Below, one piece after another: positions 24,831-33,575 of a stretch of 64,000 nt of DNA. The stretch is from Caballeronia megalochromosomata (GTDB lineage: Bacteria > Pseudomonadota > Gammaproteobacteria > Burkholderiales > Burkholderiaceae). Location: NCBI GenBank assembly GCA_001580565.1, contig LRBF01000284.1:1-64000 (forward strand), given 5' to 3'. Positions within the stretch are counted from its first letter, which is position 1. Each line of letters starts with the position of its first letter. Below the pieces are notes generated by a model, which was not told where the DNA came from, did no database searches, and worked only from the letters and a program-made list of their open reading frames with translations. A program made the position numbers and the translations under genes.

Positions 24831-25034
24831 ATGGATAACGGTACCGTCAAGTGGTTCAATGACAGCAAGGGTTTTGGTTTCATTACGCCGGATAGCGGCG
24901 GCGATGATCTGTTCGCGCATTTCTCGGAAATTCGCGCCGACGGCTTCAAGACCCTGGTCGAAGGTCAGAAAGTAAGCTTCGAAACGAAGCGCGGCCCGAA
25001 GGGCATGCAAGCATCGAATATCAAGCCGCTGTAA
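24831..25034 (+). CDS. csp: Cold-shock protein (CspA family)
   Basis: 67 aa, the standard length for a single cold-shock domain. The RNA-binding motifs are KGFGFI (RNP1) and DLFAHF (RNP2), and the protein begins with the family's typical GTVKWFND. It binds single-stranded RNA/DNA and acts as an RNA chaperone. Its own promoter, long leader and a downstream terminator make it a single-gene unit. Confidence 0.97.
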   Translation: MDNGTVKWFNDSKGFGFITPDSGGDDLFAHFSEIRADGFKTLVEGQKVSFETKRGPKGMQASNIKPL

Positions 25035-25046
25035 TCGCGGCCTCGC

Positions 25047-25086
25047 GGGATCCGTTATGCGGATCCCGTCCCCCTCGGTTTTTCCT
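25047..25086 (+). terminator. Terminator of the cold-shock gene
   Basis: GGGATCCG (25047-25054) and CGGATCCC (25060-25067) form a perfect 8-bp stem with a 5-nt loop, followed by a pyrimidine- and T-rich tail (GGTTTTTCC). Confidence 0.75.
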
Positions 25087-25199
25087 TTCCCCACTCCCCT
25101 TTATTGCCGCGAGTCCCGACATCGGTCGGTGGCCAGTCGCGCGCTTCTTCATCTGTTGCGTTTGAACGTAAGTATCAGCGCCCAAAAATATAAAAGCTA

Positions 25200-25418
25200 A
25201 TGGCATCCATTCAGAGTTATCACGGCTACGCCGTACAGGCATCCGCACACCGTTTGCCGGATCGAACGTTTTCGGCAAATGTGGCCGTCGACCGCACAAA
25301 CAAACATTTTTCCGAATCGCAGTACACCTTTTATTCCATCGGTTATTTCTCGAAGGAAGTCGAAGCGATCGCTTACGCGCGCCGCTGGGCGAAGGACTGG
25401 ATTGACACGCGGGGATAG
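25200..25418 (+). CDS. Small hypothetical protein, related to the two at 28.4-28.9 kb
   Basis: 72 aa with no known domain that I recognise. The first 50 residues read as short beta strands (HGYAVQASAH, FSANVAVDR), followed by an amphipathic helix (EAIAYARRWAKDWID). The helix resembles DAVAFAANWARQWLQ in the 71-aa protein at 28371-28586, which suggests a paralogous family. No strong Shine-Dalgarno is visible before the ATG at 25200. It stands alone downstream of the cold-shock gene. Confidence 0.6.
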   Translation: MASIQSYHGYAVQASAHRLPDRTFSANVAVDRTNKHFSESQYTFYSIGYFSKEVEAIAYARRWAKDWIDTRG

Positions 25419-25608
25419 TCCTGCGGACTCGACGCATCCTCTCCGCTCATCGTTCCCATAAATGAAATGCCTTGACCGCTGTGGGCGAGGTGCGTATCGT
25501 CGATTCACGCTCAAGCGCCCTTTTGGTGTTCATCGATCGACTGCCTGACCTGCTTCTGGTTCACTCCCACTCCACGCTGCATCTCGCAGGAACACGGCCA
25601 TTTCGACT

Positions 25609-26379
25609 TTGCTCAACGAGCCCGACGCAGCACGCAAGCCTACGGTGGAAACCCTCTTGCTCACTGCTGTGCGAGTGCGCACGTTCGCCCAGACGCGCCA
25701 TCTGACCAACGCGAGCGGTTTTTTCTTCGCGCGCGCAGAGCGCCTGTTTCTCGTCACGAGCCGGCATGTGCTGGCGGACACCCCAAGCCAGCATTACCCG
25801 GATCGCGTCGAGATCGAGCTGCACGTGGATCGTGACAACCTGGGCGCGTCGGCGTGGGCCTCGTTGCCGCTCTACGCGCGAGGCATGAGCCTGTGGCGTC
25901 AGGCAGCGGATGCGGGCGGCGAGATCGACGTCGCCGTTCTCGAAGTGCCCCGCGACCAGTTGCCCCGCACGGCCGTGTTCGCCTCGTTCGATCCCGAGCA
26001 CCTTCCCGCATCCGGCGACGCAATGCCGATCGGCGCTTCCGTGCTGATCGTCGGCTTTCCGCTGGGCTTTCACGACTCGCTGCATCATCTGCCGGTGGTG
26101 AGACAGGGCATCATCGCGTCCGCCTTCGGGCTGCGATTTCAGGGCAAAGGCTGCTTCATCACGGACGCGCGCACGCACCGCGGCACGAGCGGCGCGCCCG
26201 TCGTGATAAGCCGCCTCTCGACCGACGACAACGGCACGCCCTGCGCATTGCCCTGGCGGTTGCTGGGCATTCACTCCTCGACCATCGACATGACCACGCG
26301 CGATCTGCACGTGGACGAATCGCTCGGTCTGAACAGCGCCTGGTACGCCGACGTGCTGATGAGCCTCACGGATCACTGA
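25609..26379 (+). CDS. Trypsin-like serine protease (S1 family)
   Basis: 256 aa from a TTG; the start is uncertain because no ATG is in a good position. The catalytic triad is visible: His in TSRHVLAD, Asp in EIDVAVLE and Ser in RGTSGAPVV. VLIVGFPLGF precedes the substrate-binding strand. There is no signal peptide, membrane anchor or PDZ domain, so this is a minimal cytoplasmic trypsin-like protein of the type annotated as 'serine protease/trypsin-like peptidase'. It converges on the sigma-factor gene. Substrate unknown. Confidence 0.8.
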   Translation: MLNEPDAARKPTVETLLLTAVRVRTFAQTRHLTNASGFFFARAERLFLVTSRHVLADTPSQHYPDRVEIELHVDRDNLGASAWASLPLYARGMSLWRQAADAGGEIDVAVLEVPRDQLPRTAVFASFDPEHLPASGDAMPIGASVLIVGFPLGFHDSLHHLPVVRQGIIASAFGLRFQGKGCFITDARTHRGTSGAPVVISRLSTDDNGTPCALPWRLLGIHSSTIDMTTRDLHVDESLGLNSAWYADVLMSLTDH

Positions 26380-26383
26380 CCAC

Positions 26384-26400
26384 GCATACGATTCGTATGC
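26384..26400. terminator. Hairpin between convergent protease and sigma-factor genes
   Basis: GCATACG-ATT-CGTATGC forms a 7-bp stem between the two stop codons. It could serve both strands, but there is no clear T-tract, so it is a weak call. Confidence 0.35.
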
Positions 26401-28269
26401 CTAATGATCCAGAAACGACCGCAGCTTGTCCGCGCGGCGCGGATGCATCAGTTTGCGAATGGCCTGGCTTTCGATCTGCCGGATGCGTTCGCGCGACACG
26501 CCCAGATGCGTGCCCAGTTCGCCAAGCGTGAATTCGGTCAGCATATCGATGCCGAAGCGCATGCGCAGGACTCTTGCCTCGCGTGGCGAAAGCGCGCTCA
26601 ACGCATCGTCGATGGCGGCGCGCATGCTCGTGTGCACAGCGGCCTCGAGCGGCGATTCCGCGTTCGAATCCTCGATCAGATCGCCAAGCGTCGCATCGGC
26701 GTCACCGTTCGCCGGTGTTTCGAGCGAGATCAGGTGCATCGCCATCTTCTGAATGCTGCTGATTCTTGCCTCGGGCAGTTCCATGCGCTCGGCCAGTGTC
26801 GCGGGCAGCGCCGGCCTGCCCGTCTGCTGCAGGATTTCGCTTGAAATGCGGTTGAGTTTGTTGATCGTCTCGACCATATGCACAGGCACGCGAATGGTGC
26901 GGGCCTGATCCGCAACCGCGCGCGTGACCGCCTGGCGAACCCACCACGTCGCATACGTCGAGAATTTCCAGCCGCGTCTGTATTCGAATTTGTCGACGGC
27001 CTTCATCAAGCCGATATTGCCTTCCTGGACCAAGTCCAGAAAGTGCACGCCACGGTTCAAATACTTCTTGGCGATAGAAATCACGAGACGCAGATTGGCC
27101 TCGATCATCTCGTTCTTTGCACGCCGCATGCGGGATTCAGCCGCAAGCAACTGCCGGCTGATCTGCTTCAATCGCTGAATCGGCATGGCCGCCTGCCGTT
27201 CGAGATCGATCAGACGGTATTGCTCGGCTTGAATGGCGGGCAGGCTGCGTTCCAGCGATGCGCCGAAACCACGCGATTGCCCGGCGGTTTTCGTGGTCCA
27301 GTCGAGATCGGTCTCGTGTCCCGGAAACGATGCAATGAACTGCTCGCGCGGCATGCCGCACCGGTCGATGACAATGCCGGATATGCGCCGCTCGATCTGA
27401 CGCACGTGCGCGAGCCGTTGCTGGATATCGTTGCACGCGCGCTCGACCGTGCGGGCCGTGAAGCGCACGCGGGCAAGTTCGTTGCAGATGGTGTCTCGCG
27501 CGTTCGGCGCGTCGTGCAATTGATCGACACACTCGCCGACCCGCGCGAAGAGAGCGAGCCCGTCGTTCCTGAGTTGCGTCAGCCGCAACTGGTTCGCGTC
27601 GTCTTCGGCTTCGGGATCGGTGTCGCCATCGCCGCGCGCGGATGGGTCGGTCGGCGCCGTTGCTGGCATGCTCCCGTCATCGATACGGTCGATCAGTTCA
27701 TCGATGCCGAGCTTGCCCTCCGCGACCTGCCGGGCACTCGCGAGGATCATCGAGAGCGTGGGAGGACAGGCCGCGATGGCCTGAATCATCTCATTGAGAC
27801 TCTCTTCGATTCGCCGTGCAATCTGAATCTCGGCCGTGCGCGTCAGCAAGCGCTTCGCGCCCATCTCGCGCATGTACATGCGCACGGGATCGGTCGTGCG
27901 GCCGAATTCGACATCGGCGCTCGAAAGCGCGACTTCGGCGTCTTCCTCCGACTGATCGTCGAGGGCGACGCTCGGCAGTGCGTCATCGAGCAGCAGCGTC
28001 TCGGGGTTGGGCGCCTGTTCGTATACCGCCACGCCCATTTCATGGAACGTGCGCGAAATATCGTCGAGCATGGTCGGCTGCGCAAGATCGTCGGGCACGT
28101 GATCGCTGATCTGCGCATGCGTGACGAAGCCCTGATCCATGCCCACACGGATCAAGGCGCGTATTGCCGTCTGCTGTTCGTCTGTGCGTTTCTTTGCCGT
28201 GGCTACGCGCACATCCTGCGCGTCCGGGTGAAGATCTTCAGTGACTTCTTTTCGATGTGAACCAGCCAT
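26401..28269 (-). CDS. RpoD-like sigma-70 factor (paralogue)
   Basis: 622 aa, about the size of the housekeeping sigma factor. It has an N-terminal region 1.1-like part, region 1.2 [11 protein letters not shown] (near residue 127), a large non-conserved region rich in Asp/Glu, region 2 ([48 protein letters not shown]), region 3, and region 4 ending in [12 protein letters not shown]. All DNA- and core-binding motifs are present, so it should be functional. The variable N-terminal half and location suggest a second, specialised RpoD, as found in many Burkholderiaceae, rather than the essential copy. GGAG lies 6 nt before the ATG. Confidence 0.93.
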   Translation of the reverse strand: MAGSHRKEVTEDLHPDAQDVRVATAKKRTDEQQTAIRALIRVGMDQGFVTHAQISDHVPDDLAQPTMLDDISRTFHEMGVAVYEQAPNPETLLLDDALPSVALDDQSEEDAEVALSSADVEFGRTTDPVRMYMREMGAKRLLTRTAEIQIARRIEESLNEMIQAIAACPPTLSMILASARQVAEGKLGIDELIDRIDDGSMPATAPTDPSARGDGDTDPEAEDDANQLRLTQLRNDGLALFARVGECVDQLHDAPNARDTICNELARVRFTARTVERACNDIQQRLAHVRQIERRISGIVIDRCGMPREQFIASFPGHETDLDWTTKTAGQSRGFGASLERSLPAIQAEQYRLIDLERQAAMPIQRLKQISRQLLAAESRMRRAKNEMIEANLRLVISIAKKYLNRGVHFLDLVQEGNIGLMKAVDKFEYRRGWKFSTYATWWVRQAVTRAVADQARTIRVPVHMVETINKLNRISSEILQQTGRPALPATLAERMELPEARISSIQKMAMHLISLETPANGDADATLGDLIEDSNAESPLEAAVHTSMRAAIDDALSALSPREARVLRMRFGIDMLTEFTLGELGTHLGVSRERIRQIESQAIRKLMHPRRADKLRSFLDH

Positions 28270-28370
28270 TCTTTCTCCACGACCCGCTTCTTTGCCTGTG
28301 TGAGACGCTAGCCAGAGGCACAGCGGCCTGCGCGGACGAAATCACTGCGTTTCAATCGACCGAGGTCGAT

Positions 28371-28586
28371 TCAACCAAAACGAACCTGAAGCCACTGCCG
28401 CGCCCAGTTCGCCGCAAACGCGACGGCATCGTCACGCCGGTCGAAGCCGGCAAGGTCGCCGCTCACGAAAACATCTGTTTCGCGGCCGTCCGCGTTATTG
28501 GTGCTGATACGCGCATGCGCCATATATTCGCCGTCGGCCCGGCGCGGTGTGGGATCGATGCGCATGTTGCAGGTGCTGGGTTGCAT
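28371..28586 (-). CDS. Small hypothetical protein
   Basis: 71 aa, unknown function. Short strands (YMAHARISTNN, TDVFVSGD) are followed by the helix DAVAFAANWARQWLQ, which resembles the C-terminal helix of the 72-aa protein at 25200. AGAGGT precedes the ATG. The gene starts 21 nt after the stop of the 93-aa gene, so the two form a small operon. Confidence 0.55.
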   Translation of the reverse strand: MQPSTCNMRIDPTPRRADGEYMAHARISTNNADGRETDVFVSGDLAGFDRRDDAVAFAANWARQWLQVRFG

Positions 28587-28607
28587 GTCGTGACCTCTTT
28601 CGTGCTG

Positions 28608-28889
28608 CTAGTCGAGAAACGTCCTTGCCTGCGGACACGAATCGATCATGTTTTCGGCATAAGCAATGGATGCGCGACGCGCGTCGCCGGCGCTCTGGAA
28701 CGGCGCATTCGGGCTGATCCTGAAGACGCGGCTGCGTGATATGCCCATCGCCGCCGAAGGTTCCTGAATGCGCACGGCGGCATCGAATCCATCGTCCTGA
28801 TTGTGTCCGTGGCTGGCGCCGGGGGGGCGATGCGAAAAGACGAGCGGATATATTTCCAGGCCACGATAAAGGCGGTTTTCGACTGTCAT
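28608..28889 (-). CDS. Small hypothetical protein
   Basis: 93 aa from the ATG at 28889; an upstream extension to 29003 lacks a better start. The protein has a strand-rich first part (LEIYPLVFSHR, FDAAVRIQEP, RVFRISPN) and a C-terminal helix (DARRASIAYAENMID). The layout matches the 71- and 72-aa proteins nearby: substrate-like beta strands then one amphipathic helix. Function unknown. It is the first gene of a two-gene minus-strand unit. Confidence 0.55.
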   Translation of the reverse strand: MTVENRLYRGLEIYPLVFSHRPPGASHGHNQDDGFDAAVRIQEPSAAMGISRSRVFRISPNAPFQSAGDARRASIAYAENMIDSCPQARTFLD

Positions 28890-29367
28890 TTGATGATCTC
28901 GCGCCGCGCGCAGGCGGTAATGTAGTAAGGGGCGTAGAGCTGTATCGGCAATGCTGACACGACTGACCGCGTTGCACGGTCTCCGATCCGGGGCTGATCC
29001 CATTGAGGGCAGGCGCTTGAGCGCTATCGGATGCTGCGAATTGATCGCAACTCGCTTGATTCGTCCATCCTACGCGGTTTCAGGATTTTGTATAGCGAAA
29101 TTTTCACGACTATAAGCACATTAATGACGCCAGTTTGACGGCGGAAACCCGGCGCTTTGAAAGTCCTTTCCACCCGATCCGGCATGCTACGGAGTGGATG
29201 ACGCCTATTTTCCCGACTCATCGCAGGTGGGGCCCACTCATCAGAAGATCGCGTGCAAGATCGGGAAATTCAGGTACACGCGTTGCGTCCTTTCTTTTCC
29301 TGGACCCGTTTGCTGGGCGCTCCGGCCTCGCACCCCTCAACGTTTCGCGAATGAAATCGAGGCATGC
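28890..29367. other. Gene-poor stretch with a possible plus-strand promoter
   Basis: No convincing gene was found in these 478 bases. TTGTAT (29088-29093), 17 nt, then TATAAG (29111-29116) resembles a sigma-70 promoter pointing at the 88-aa gene, though 250 nt upstream of it. The left part should hold the promoter of the 93-aa gene on the minus strand. Confidence 0.35.
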
Positions 29368-29634
29368 ATGAAAGTCCGCTTCATCACCTACGTGAACTGC
29401 CCGTGCGGGCATCGCGGCTCCATTGTGGAGAGCATTTACGACGACGGACAGTCGCACTGGTATCTGGCCACATTGCGCGGCCTCTCGCATACCGGTCACT
29501 ACGATGGCGCCAATAGTCTCTTCGCCGAAAACACGCCCGCGTGTACAGCGTGCGGCCTTTCGTTGACTCCGGAAAATGTCGATTCGAGCGAGTTCATGAG
29601 CCGTCAGGCGCACGACCACGCCGAGATCAAATAA
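29368..29634 (+). CDS. Small Cys-rich (zinc-ribbon-like) protein
   Basis: 88 aa from the ATG at 29368, with GAGG 5 nt upstream. An in-frame extension to 29194 is possible but has no clear start signal. Cys residues form two pairs, CPC (near residue 11) and CTAC (near residue 60), spaced like a zinc ribbon; the His content is also high. No other domain is visible. It may be a small metal-binding or nucleic-acid-contact protein. Function unknown. Confidence 0.55.
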   Translation: MKVRFITYVNCPCGHRGSIVESIYDDGQSHWYLATLRGLSHTGHYDGANSLFAENTPACTACGLSLTPENVDSSEFMSRQAHDHAEIK

Positions 29635-29950
29635 TCAGGATCACTTAGGTAATCGATCCGCCGTCGTCAGAGAACGGCTGCCAATTGCGCAGCCAACGCT
29701 AGCTTCACTTCGCGCAAATAGCGGCGCGTCAGTTGCACGTCGCCGGTTGCGAAACGCAACTTTAAGGCGAGCGCCGTCCCGAAGGGACACTTCAGCGCCG
29801 CCTTTATTCCCCCGCCTCGCACAAATAAATCGCCGTTTTCGCGCGGAACAAACGCGCGCCCTGCGCTGTTTTGCTTTCGACGGTCGCGGCAACCTGCTGC
29901 GACCATGACCGGCACGATTCGTCCAGCGAACCGGCCAGGCAGGAGGCATC
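29635..29950. other. Intergenic stretch with two strong secondary structures
   Basis: No gene is supported in these 316 bases before the 44-aa ORF. Two structured elements stand out: a bulged long stem enclosing GTCCC-GAA-GGGAC (29764-29804) with a T-rich tail, and the inverted repeat GGTCGC-N11-GCGACC (29882-29904). They may be a terminator and a leader or operator element for the T6SS plus-strand unit. Confidence 0.4.
29764..29808 (+). terminator. Compound hairpin, candidate terminator or structured RNA
   Basis: The outer stem pairs AAGGCG(a)GCGC (29764-29774) with GCGCCGCCTT (29795-29804), leaving one or two bulged bases. Inside it lies the hairpin GTCCC-GAA-GGGAC (29776-29788). The following TATT makes it compatible with a weak intrinsic terminator 130 nt past the 88-aa gene. 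Confidence 0.4.
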
Positions 29951-30085
29951 ATGCACCGCGAAATCTTCGTCCTGGAGCACAGCTCCTTCAGTTTCGGCTG
30001 CATTTATCGGGTGGACCTGCGCAGCCGCAGCGGCCGCCTGATCGAAACCCACTACGTAAGGCTGAGCGATATCGCCTGGTGCTGA
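29951..30085 (+). CDS. Small ORF leading the T6SS plus-strand unit
   Basis: 44 aa (MHREIFVLEHSSF...), ending IAWC. AGGAGG lies 4 nt before the ATG, an excellent ribosome site, and codon use matches the neighbours. It ends 19 nt before the 511-aa gene. The peptide is short and basic, with no signal peptide. It could be a leader peptide, a small partner of the 511-aa protein or a translational-coupling ORF. Confidence 0.5.
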   Translation: MHREIFVLEHSSFSFGCIYRVDLRSRSGRLIETHYVRLSDIAWC

Positions 30086-30104
30086 CCCCCAAAGGAGACC
30101 ATCC

Positions 30105-31640
30105 ATGCCCTACGCTTACGCTTGCTTGCCTGACATCGTTCTCTACGATGAATGGCTCAGAGGTACCTCGTCGCTGCTTCAGGTGCGCAGTGCGGCGCTG
30201 AAGAACCTGGACGAGCAGATCCAGATGTATCACCGCAATCGCACCGTGCATCAGTTTCACCGGCTGGTGAGCGCGTTCGAGTTCTGGCAAGAGTCGGTCG
30301 GCCCGGGCGATGAGTGGAAGGCCGCCTCGCGCAACGGCTCGAAGTATTTCACGCTGCTCGATCAGCAACTGCGCGGCAAGGGAGACACCGACGCCGCAGC
30401 CGGCGCGCAGGACTTCATGACGCCGGCGCTCATCAATTCGCGTCTCGGCGTGCTGTATCTGTTCGGCAACATGGAGATCGAGGACGACACTTTTCAGGTG
30501 CTGCTGGAAGGGGCCTTCGAGATCACGAACGTCGGCCTCGGATTCGCGCCTGACACCAACGTCGCCGCCTCGCGCGCCGCGGAGGTGCTGGACAACAGTC
30601 TCGTGCAGAAGTCGGCCTCGGTGGCGCTCGAACAGGTGCAGAAGAAGATCAAGAAGCGCAAGGAACCCACGCTCGTGAGTTCGAACCAGCTCACGCTGTC
30701 CACCATCACGCTGCCTGCGCTGAGCAGCGCGGCGCAGCGTCTATATGAAGCCATCCGCGCCAAGGTCGAGGAAGGCACGAAGAAGCTCTGGGACATGATT
30801 CGCGAGAAGGTCGCGGATATCCGCCATGACCCGGCGGGCTTCGCGCTCGACACCATGCCCGCGCTGCTGCGCAAGCTCGTCAACGTGCTGTGCAGCAAGC
30901 TGCTCGCCACGCTCGCACCGTTCATCGGCGCGGGTCTCGATATCGCCAAGGGCGTCGCCAACACCGTCGACAGCAGCATCACCAAGTATCGCGAGTGGGT
31001 GCAGGGCCGCGATGTCCAGCTCGTCACCGGGCACCCCGGAACCATCGTGGAGGCGATCAAGCGCGCGATGAAACTGAGCATCGGCTCCGGCGTGTACGAC
31101 CTCGTCAAGGGCAGTGCGAGCCTCGGCTTGCAGTTCGCGAGCCAGGGCGCATCGACCATCGTCGATGCGGTCGTTTCCATCATGGAAACCATCGCGAAGG
31201 CCATCTGGAAGATCGTCGAGATCAAACGCATCAAGCGCTTCTGCGAGCAGGCGAAGGAATACTGGGACGCGCGCATGCAACGCGATGCGCTGCATACCCG
31301 CCCGATCGCCTTCAATAGCTGGTTCAAGCGCTACGCGGTGCCGATACCGGCGCTGTCGGTGCTCGCCCTCAACGCGGGCATATGCGGCGACAAGATGCAT
31401 TTCCTCGCGATGTTCAAGGACGACGAGACCATCGTGACGCAGGCGGAATTCAGCGCCGGCTGCAAATACGTCGACAATCTCAAGGTCTGGGGGTCGAGCT
31501 ATCTGAGCGATGCGGGATTCGCGTTCAAATCCGACGATGCGATGATCTCGGGGCTGCTCACGCTCGCCACGAGCCACACGGAAGAACAGACCTGGGACCT
31601 GAAGCTGCGCAAGGCCATCCTGGGCTTTCTGAACGCGTAG
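30105..31640 (+). CDS. Unrecognised 511-aa protein of the T6SS locus
   Basis: 511 aa with no domain I recognise. The N-terminal 120 residues are soluble, mixed helix. Residues about 165-260 are highly charged helix (for example KKIKKRKE). Two long apolar/amphipathic helical stretches follow (about 251-290, including LLATLAPFIGAGLDIAKGV; about 336-373, including STIVDAVVSIMETIAKAIW). The C-terminal 130 residues look globular. There is no Sec signal. It sits between the 44-aa ORF and the FecR gene, ahead of the T6SS kinase/phosphatase pair. Apolar helices plus location make an effector-like or membrane-interacting role conceivable, but an accessory scaffold is equally possible. A strong terminator follows, so it ends its own transcript. 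Confidence 0.75.
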   Translation: MPYAYACLPDIVLYDEWLRGTSSLLQVRSAALKNLDEQIQMYHRNRTVHQFHRLVSAFEFWQESVGPGDEWKAASRNGSKYFTLLDQQLRGKGDTDAAAGAQDFMTPALINSRLGVLYLFGNMEIEDDTFQVLLEGAFEITNVGLGFAPDTNVAASRAAEVLDNSLVQKSASVALEQVQKKIKKRKEPTLVSSNQLTLSTITLPALSSAAQRLYEAIRAKVEEGTKKLWDMIREKVADIRHDPAGFALDTMPALLRKLVNVLCSKLLATLAPFIGAGLDIAKGVANTVDSSITKYREWVQGRDVQLVTGHPGTIVEAIKRAMKLSIGSGVYDLVKGSASLGLQFASQGASTIVDAVVSIMETIAKAIWKIVEIKRIKRFCEQAKEYWDARMQRDALHTRPIAFNSWFKRYAVPIPALSVLALNAGICGDKMHFLAMFKDDETIVTQAEFSAGCKYVDNLKVWGSSYLSDAGFAFKSDDAMISGLLTLATSHTEEQTWDLKLRKAILGFLNA

Positions 31641-31666
31641 CGTTATCACGAGACGCACTCGAATCG

Positions 31667-31698
31667 ACGCCTTCGCGCTCGCTCGCGAAGGCGTTTTT
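31667..31698 (+). terminator. Rho-independent terminator after the 511-aa gene
   Basis: A perfect 11-bp stem (ACGCCTTCGCG, 31667-31677, with CGCGAAGGCGT, 31684-31694), a 6-nt loop and five T residues. It separates the 511-aa gene from the FecR-kinase unit. Confidence 0.88.
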
Positions 31699-31814
31699 CA
31701 TTGCCCGTGCGCCAGGCGCGCATCCATCGGCGTCACAGAAAATTTTCCTGGAATAGATGCGGGGGCTCGGCTGTTTTCGTCGCAATCCCTTCACGCTTTG
31801 AGGCATCGACCGCG

Positions 31815-32699
31815 ATGAACGTCCGAACCCTGTTGCAAGGTCTGCGCATCGGCTTCGCCATGGCGTGTCTGTGCGCGTTTCAGGGCGCGCATGCGGGGCA
31901 GGCGTTGCTGCTGCCCGAAGGGACCGTCACGCTGATTCGCGGCACGACCGTGTTCAGCGTCGATACGCCCATCGCGGTGCAGCCCGGCGATCTCCTTGCC
32001 ACCGATGCGCACGGCGGCGCGCAAATCGAAGACGGCAACGGCACGATCATCGCGCTCGGCGCGGGCACGCGCATCGCCCTCGATGCAGCGCAGCACGGCG
32101 ATTCGCTCGCCCTGCTCTCGGGCTGGATCAAGATCGCGCGGATTCATGCCGCGCCGGAACCCTTGTCGATCGATACGGCCGTGCTCCACGCCGCCTTGCG
32201 CGACGGCGCCGTCGTGCTGCACGCGAGCCGCGATACGACATCGCTCTTCATCGAAACGGGCGGCATGACGCTCACGCTTCCCGATCACGCCGATGCCCGC
32301 ACGCCGCTCGACGGCGAGCACTACGCCGAGCGCCAAGCCGCGAAACCGCTCGACGTGCGCCCGCGCCCCGCGCCTGCGTTCATTGCTTCCATGCCGATGC
32401 CGTTTCGCGATCCGCTGTCCGATACAGCGCCCGCGAACGCGAAGCCCGGTGCGCCCTCGCAAGGCCGCCCCGCCACCTACGCCGATCTCGCCGACTGGCT
32501 CACCGCGCCGCTCGGCATCCGGCGCAGCTTCGTCGCGCGCTTCCGGCCGCTCGCGCAGGGCGAGCCGTTTCGCTCGCAAGTGCGGCAGAACCTGCGCGAT
32601 CTTCCCGAATGGCGGCGCGTGCTGTGCCCGCCGCCCGCCATGCCGCGACGACGCGTAGCCGTACCCGTTCAGGCGCAATCAACCGAGGTGGAGTCATGA
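31815..32699 (+). CDS. FecR-domain periplasmic protein
   Basis: 294 aa from the ATG at 31815. A signal peptide ends near residue 27 (GAHAG). The mature part begins with the FecR-type beta-rich domain (GTVTLIRGTTVFSV, QPGDLLATDAHGGAQIED, GTIIALGAGTRIAL), followed by a Pro-rich linker and a C-terminal region with LRDLPEWRRVLCP. FecR domains usually bind or sense in the periplasm and pass signals inward. The last codons overlap the next gene (ATGA), so it is coupled to the haem-motif sensor. It stands where other T6SS loci carry TagQRST-type sensors. Confidence 0.82.
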   Translation: MNVRTLLQGLRIGFAMACLCAFQGAHAGQALLLPEGTVTLIRGTTVFSVDTPIAVQPGDLLATDAHGGAQIEDGNGTIIALGAGTRIALDAAQHGDSLALLSGWIKIARIHAAPEPLSIDTAVLHAALRDGAVVLHASRDTTSLFIETGGMTLTLPDHADARTPLDGEHYAERQAAKPLDVRPRPAPAFIASMPMPFRDPLSDTAPANAKPGAPSQGRPATYADLADWLTAPLGIRRSFVARFRPLAQGEPFRSQVRQNLRDLPEWRRVLCPPPAMPRRRVAVPVQAQSTEVES

Positions 32700-33574
32700 G
32701 ACTGTCGCTCGCCGTCAAGTTTAATCTGGTGTTTCTCGCGGTCTTCGTCGTCGGTTTCGTGTCGGCGGGCTTCGCCGCGCGCGAATTGCTGCGCCGCGCG
32801 GCCATCGACGAAACCGTGCAGAATGCGCGCGTCCTGATGGAAGCGGCCAGCGCCGCGCAGAACTACACCGCGACGCAAGTCACGCCGCTCCTGCAGACGC
32901 AGCTCAAGTACAGCTTCGTGCCGCAATCGGTGCCGGCCTTCTCGGCGGTCGAAACCCTGATGACGCTGGAGAAGCGTCTCGCGGGCTACTCGTATCGCTC
33001 GACGATGCTCAATCCGACCAACCCGCGCGACCGCCCTTCCGACTGGGAAGCGGACGTGATCCGGCATCTGCACGACAAGCCCGAGCTGAAGGAAGTCGTC
33101 GGCCTGCGCGATACGCCAACCGGGCAGAACCTGTATATCGCGCGCCCGAACCGCATCAACGACGCCGCCTGCATGGAATGTCACAGCGTGCCCTCGCGCG
33201 CGCCGAAGACGCTCATCGACAAATACGGCCCCAACAACGGATTCAACTGGACGATGCACGATGTTATCGGCGCGGATTTCGTCTCGGTGCCAATGGCGCT
33301 GCCGGTCGCCCGCAGCGACGCGGTGTTGCGCACCTTTCTCGCCTCGCTGCTCGCCGTGTTCGTGTTGCTGCTGATCGCGCTGAACGTGATGGTGCATCTG
33401 CTCGTCACGCGGCGCATCCGTGCACTCTCGCGCGCCGCCGATCAGGTGAGCCTCGGCCAACTCGACGGCGCGGACTTCACCGAGCGCGGCCGCGATGAAA
33501 TCGCATCGCTCGCCGCCTCGTTCGCGCGCATGAAGACGAGTCTCGTCGAAGCGTTCAAGATGATCGAGGCATGA
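32696..33574 (+). CDS. Membrane sensor: DUF3365 haem-motif domain with HAMP
   Basis: 292 aa. One membrane helix lies at about 8-28 (FNLVFLAVFVVGFVSAGFAA), a periplasmic domain at about 30-210, a second helix at about 215-240 and a HAMP linker at about 240-292. The periplasmic part carries CMECH (Cys159, Cys162, His163), a c-type haem attachment motif, in the DUF3365 setting (cf. Tll0287-like proteins). There is no kinase or cyclase domain after HAMP, so output must be through a partner, most simply the kinase encoded 1 nt downstream. The start overlaps the FecR stop (ATGA). Confidence 0.85.
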   Translation: MRLSLAVKFNLVFLAVFVVGFVSAGFAARELLRRAAIDETVQNARVLMEAASAAQNYTATQVTPLLQTQLKYSFVPQSVPAFSAVETLMTLEKRLAGYSYRSTMLNPTNPRDRPSDWEADVIRHLHDKPELKEVVGLRDTPTGQNLYIARPNRINDAACMECHSVPSRAPKTLIDKYGPNNGFNWTMHDVIGADFVSVPMALPVARSDAVLRTFLASLLAVFVLLLIALNVMVHLLVTRRIRALSRAADQVSLGQLDGADFTERGRDEIASLAASFARMKTSLVEAFKMIEA

Positions 33575-33575
33575 A

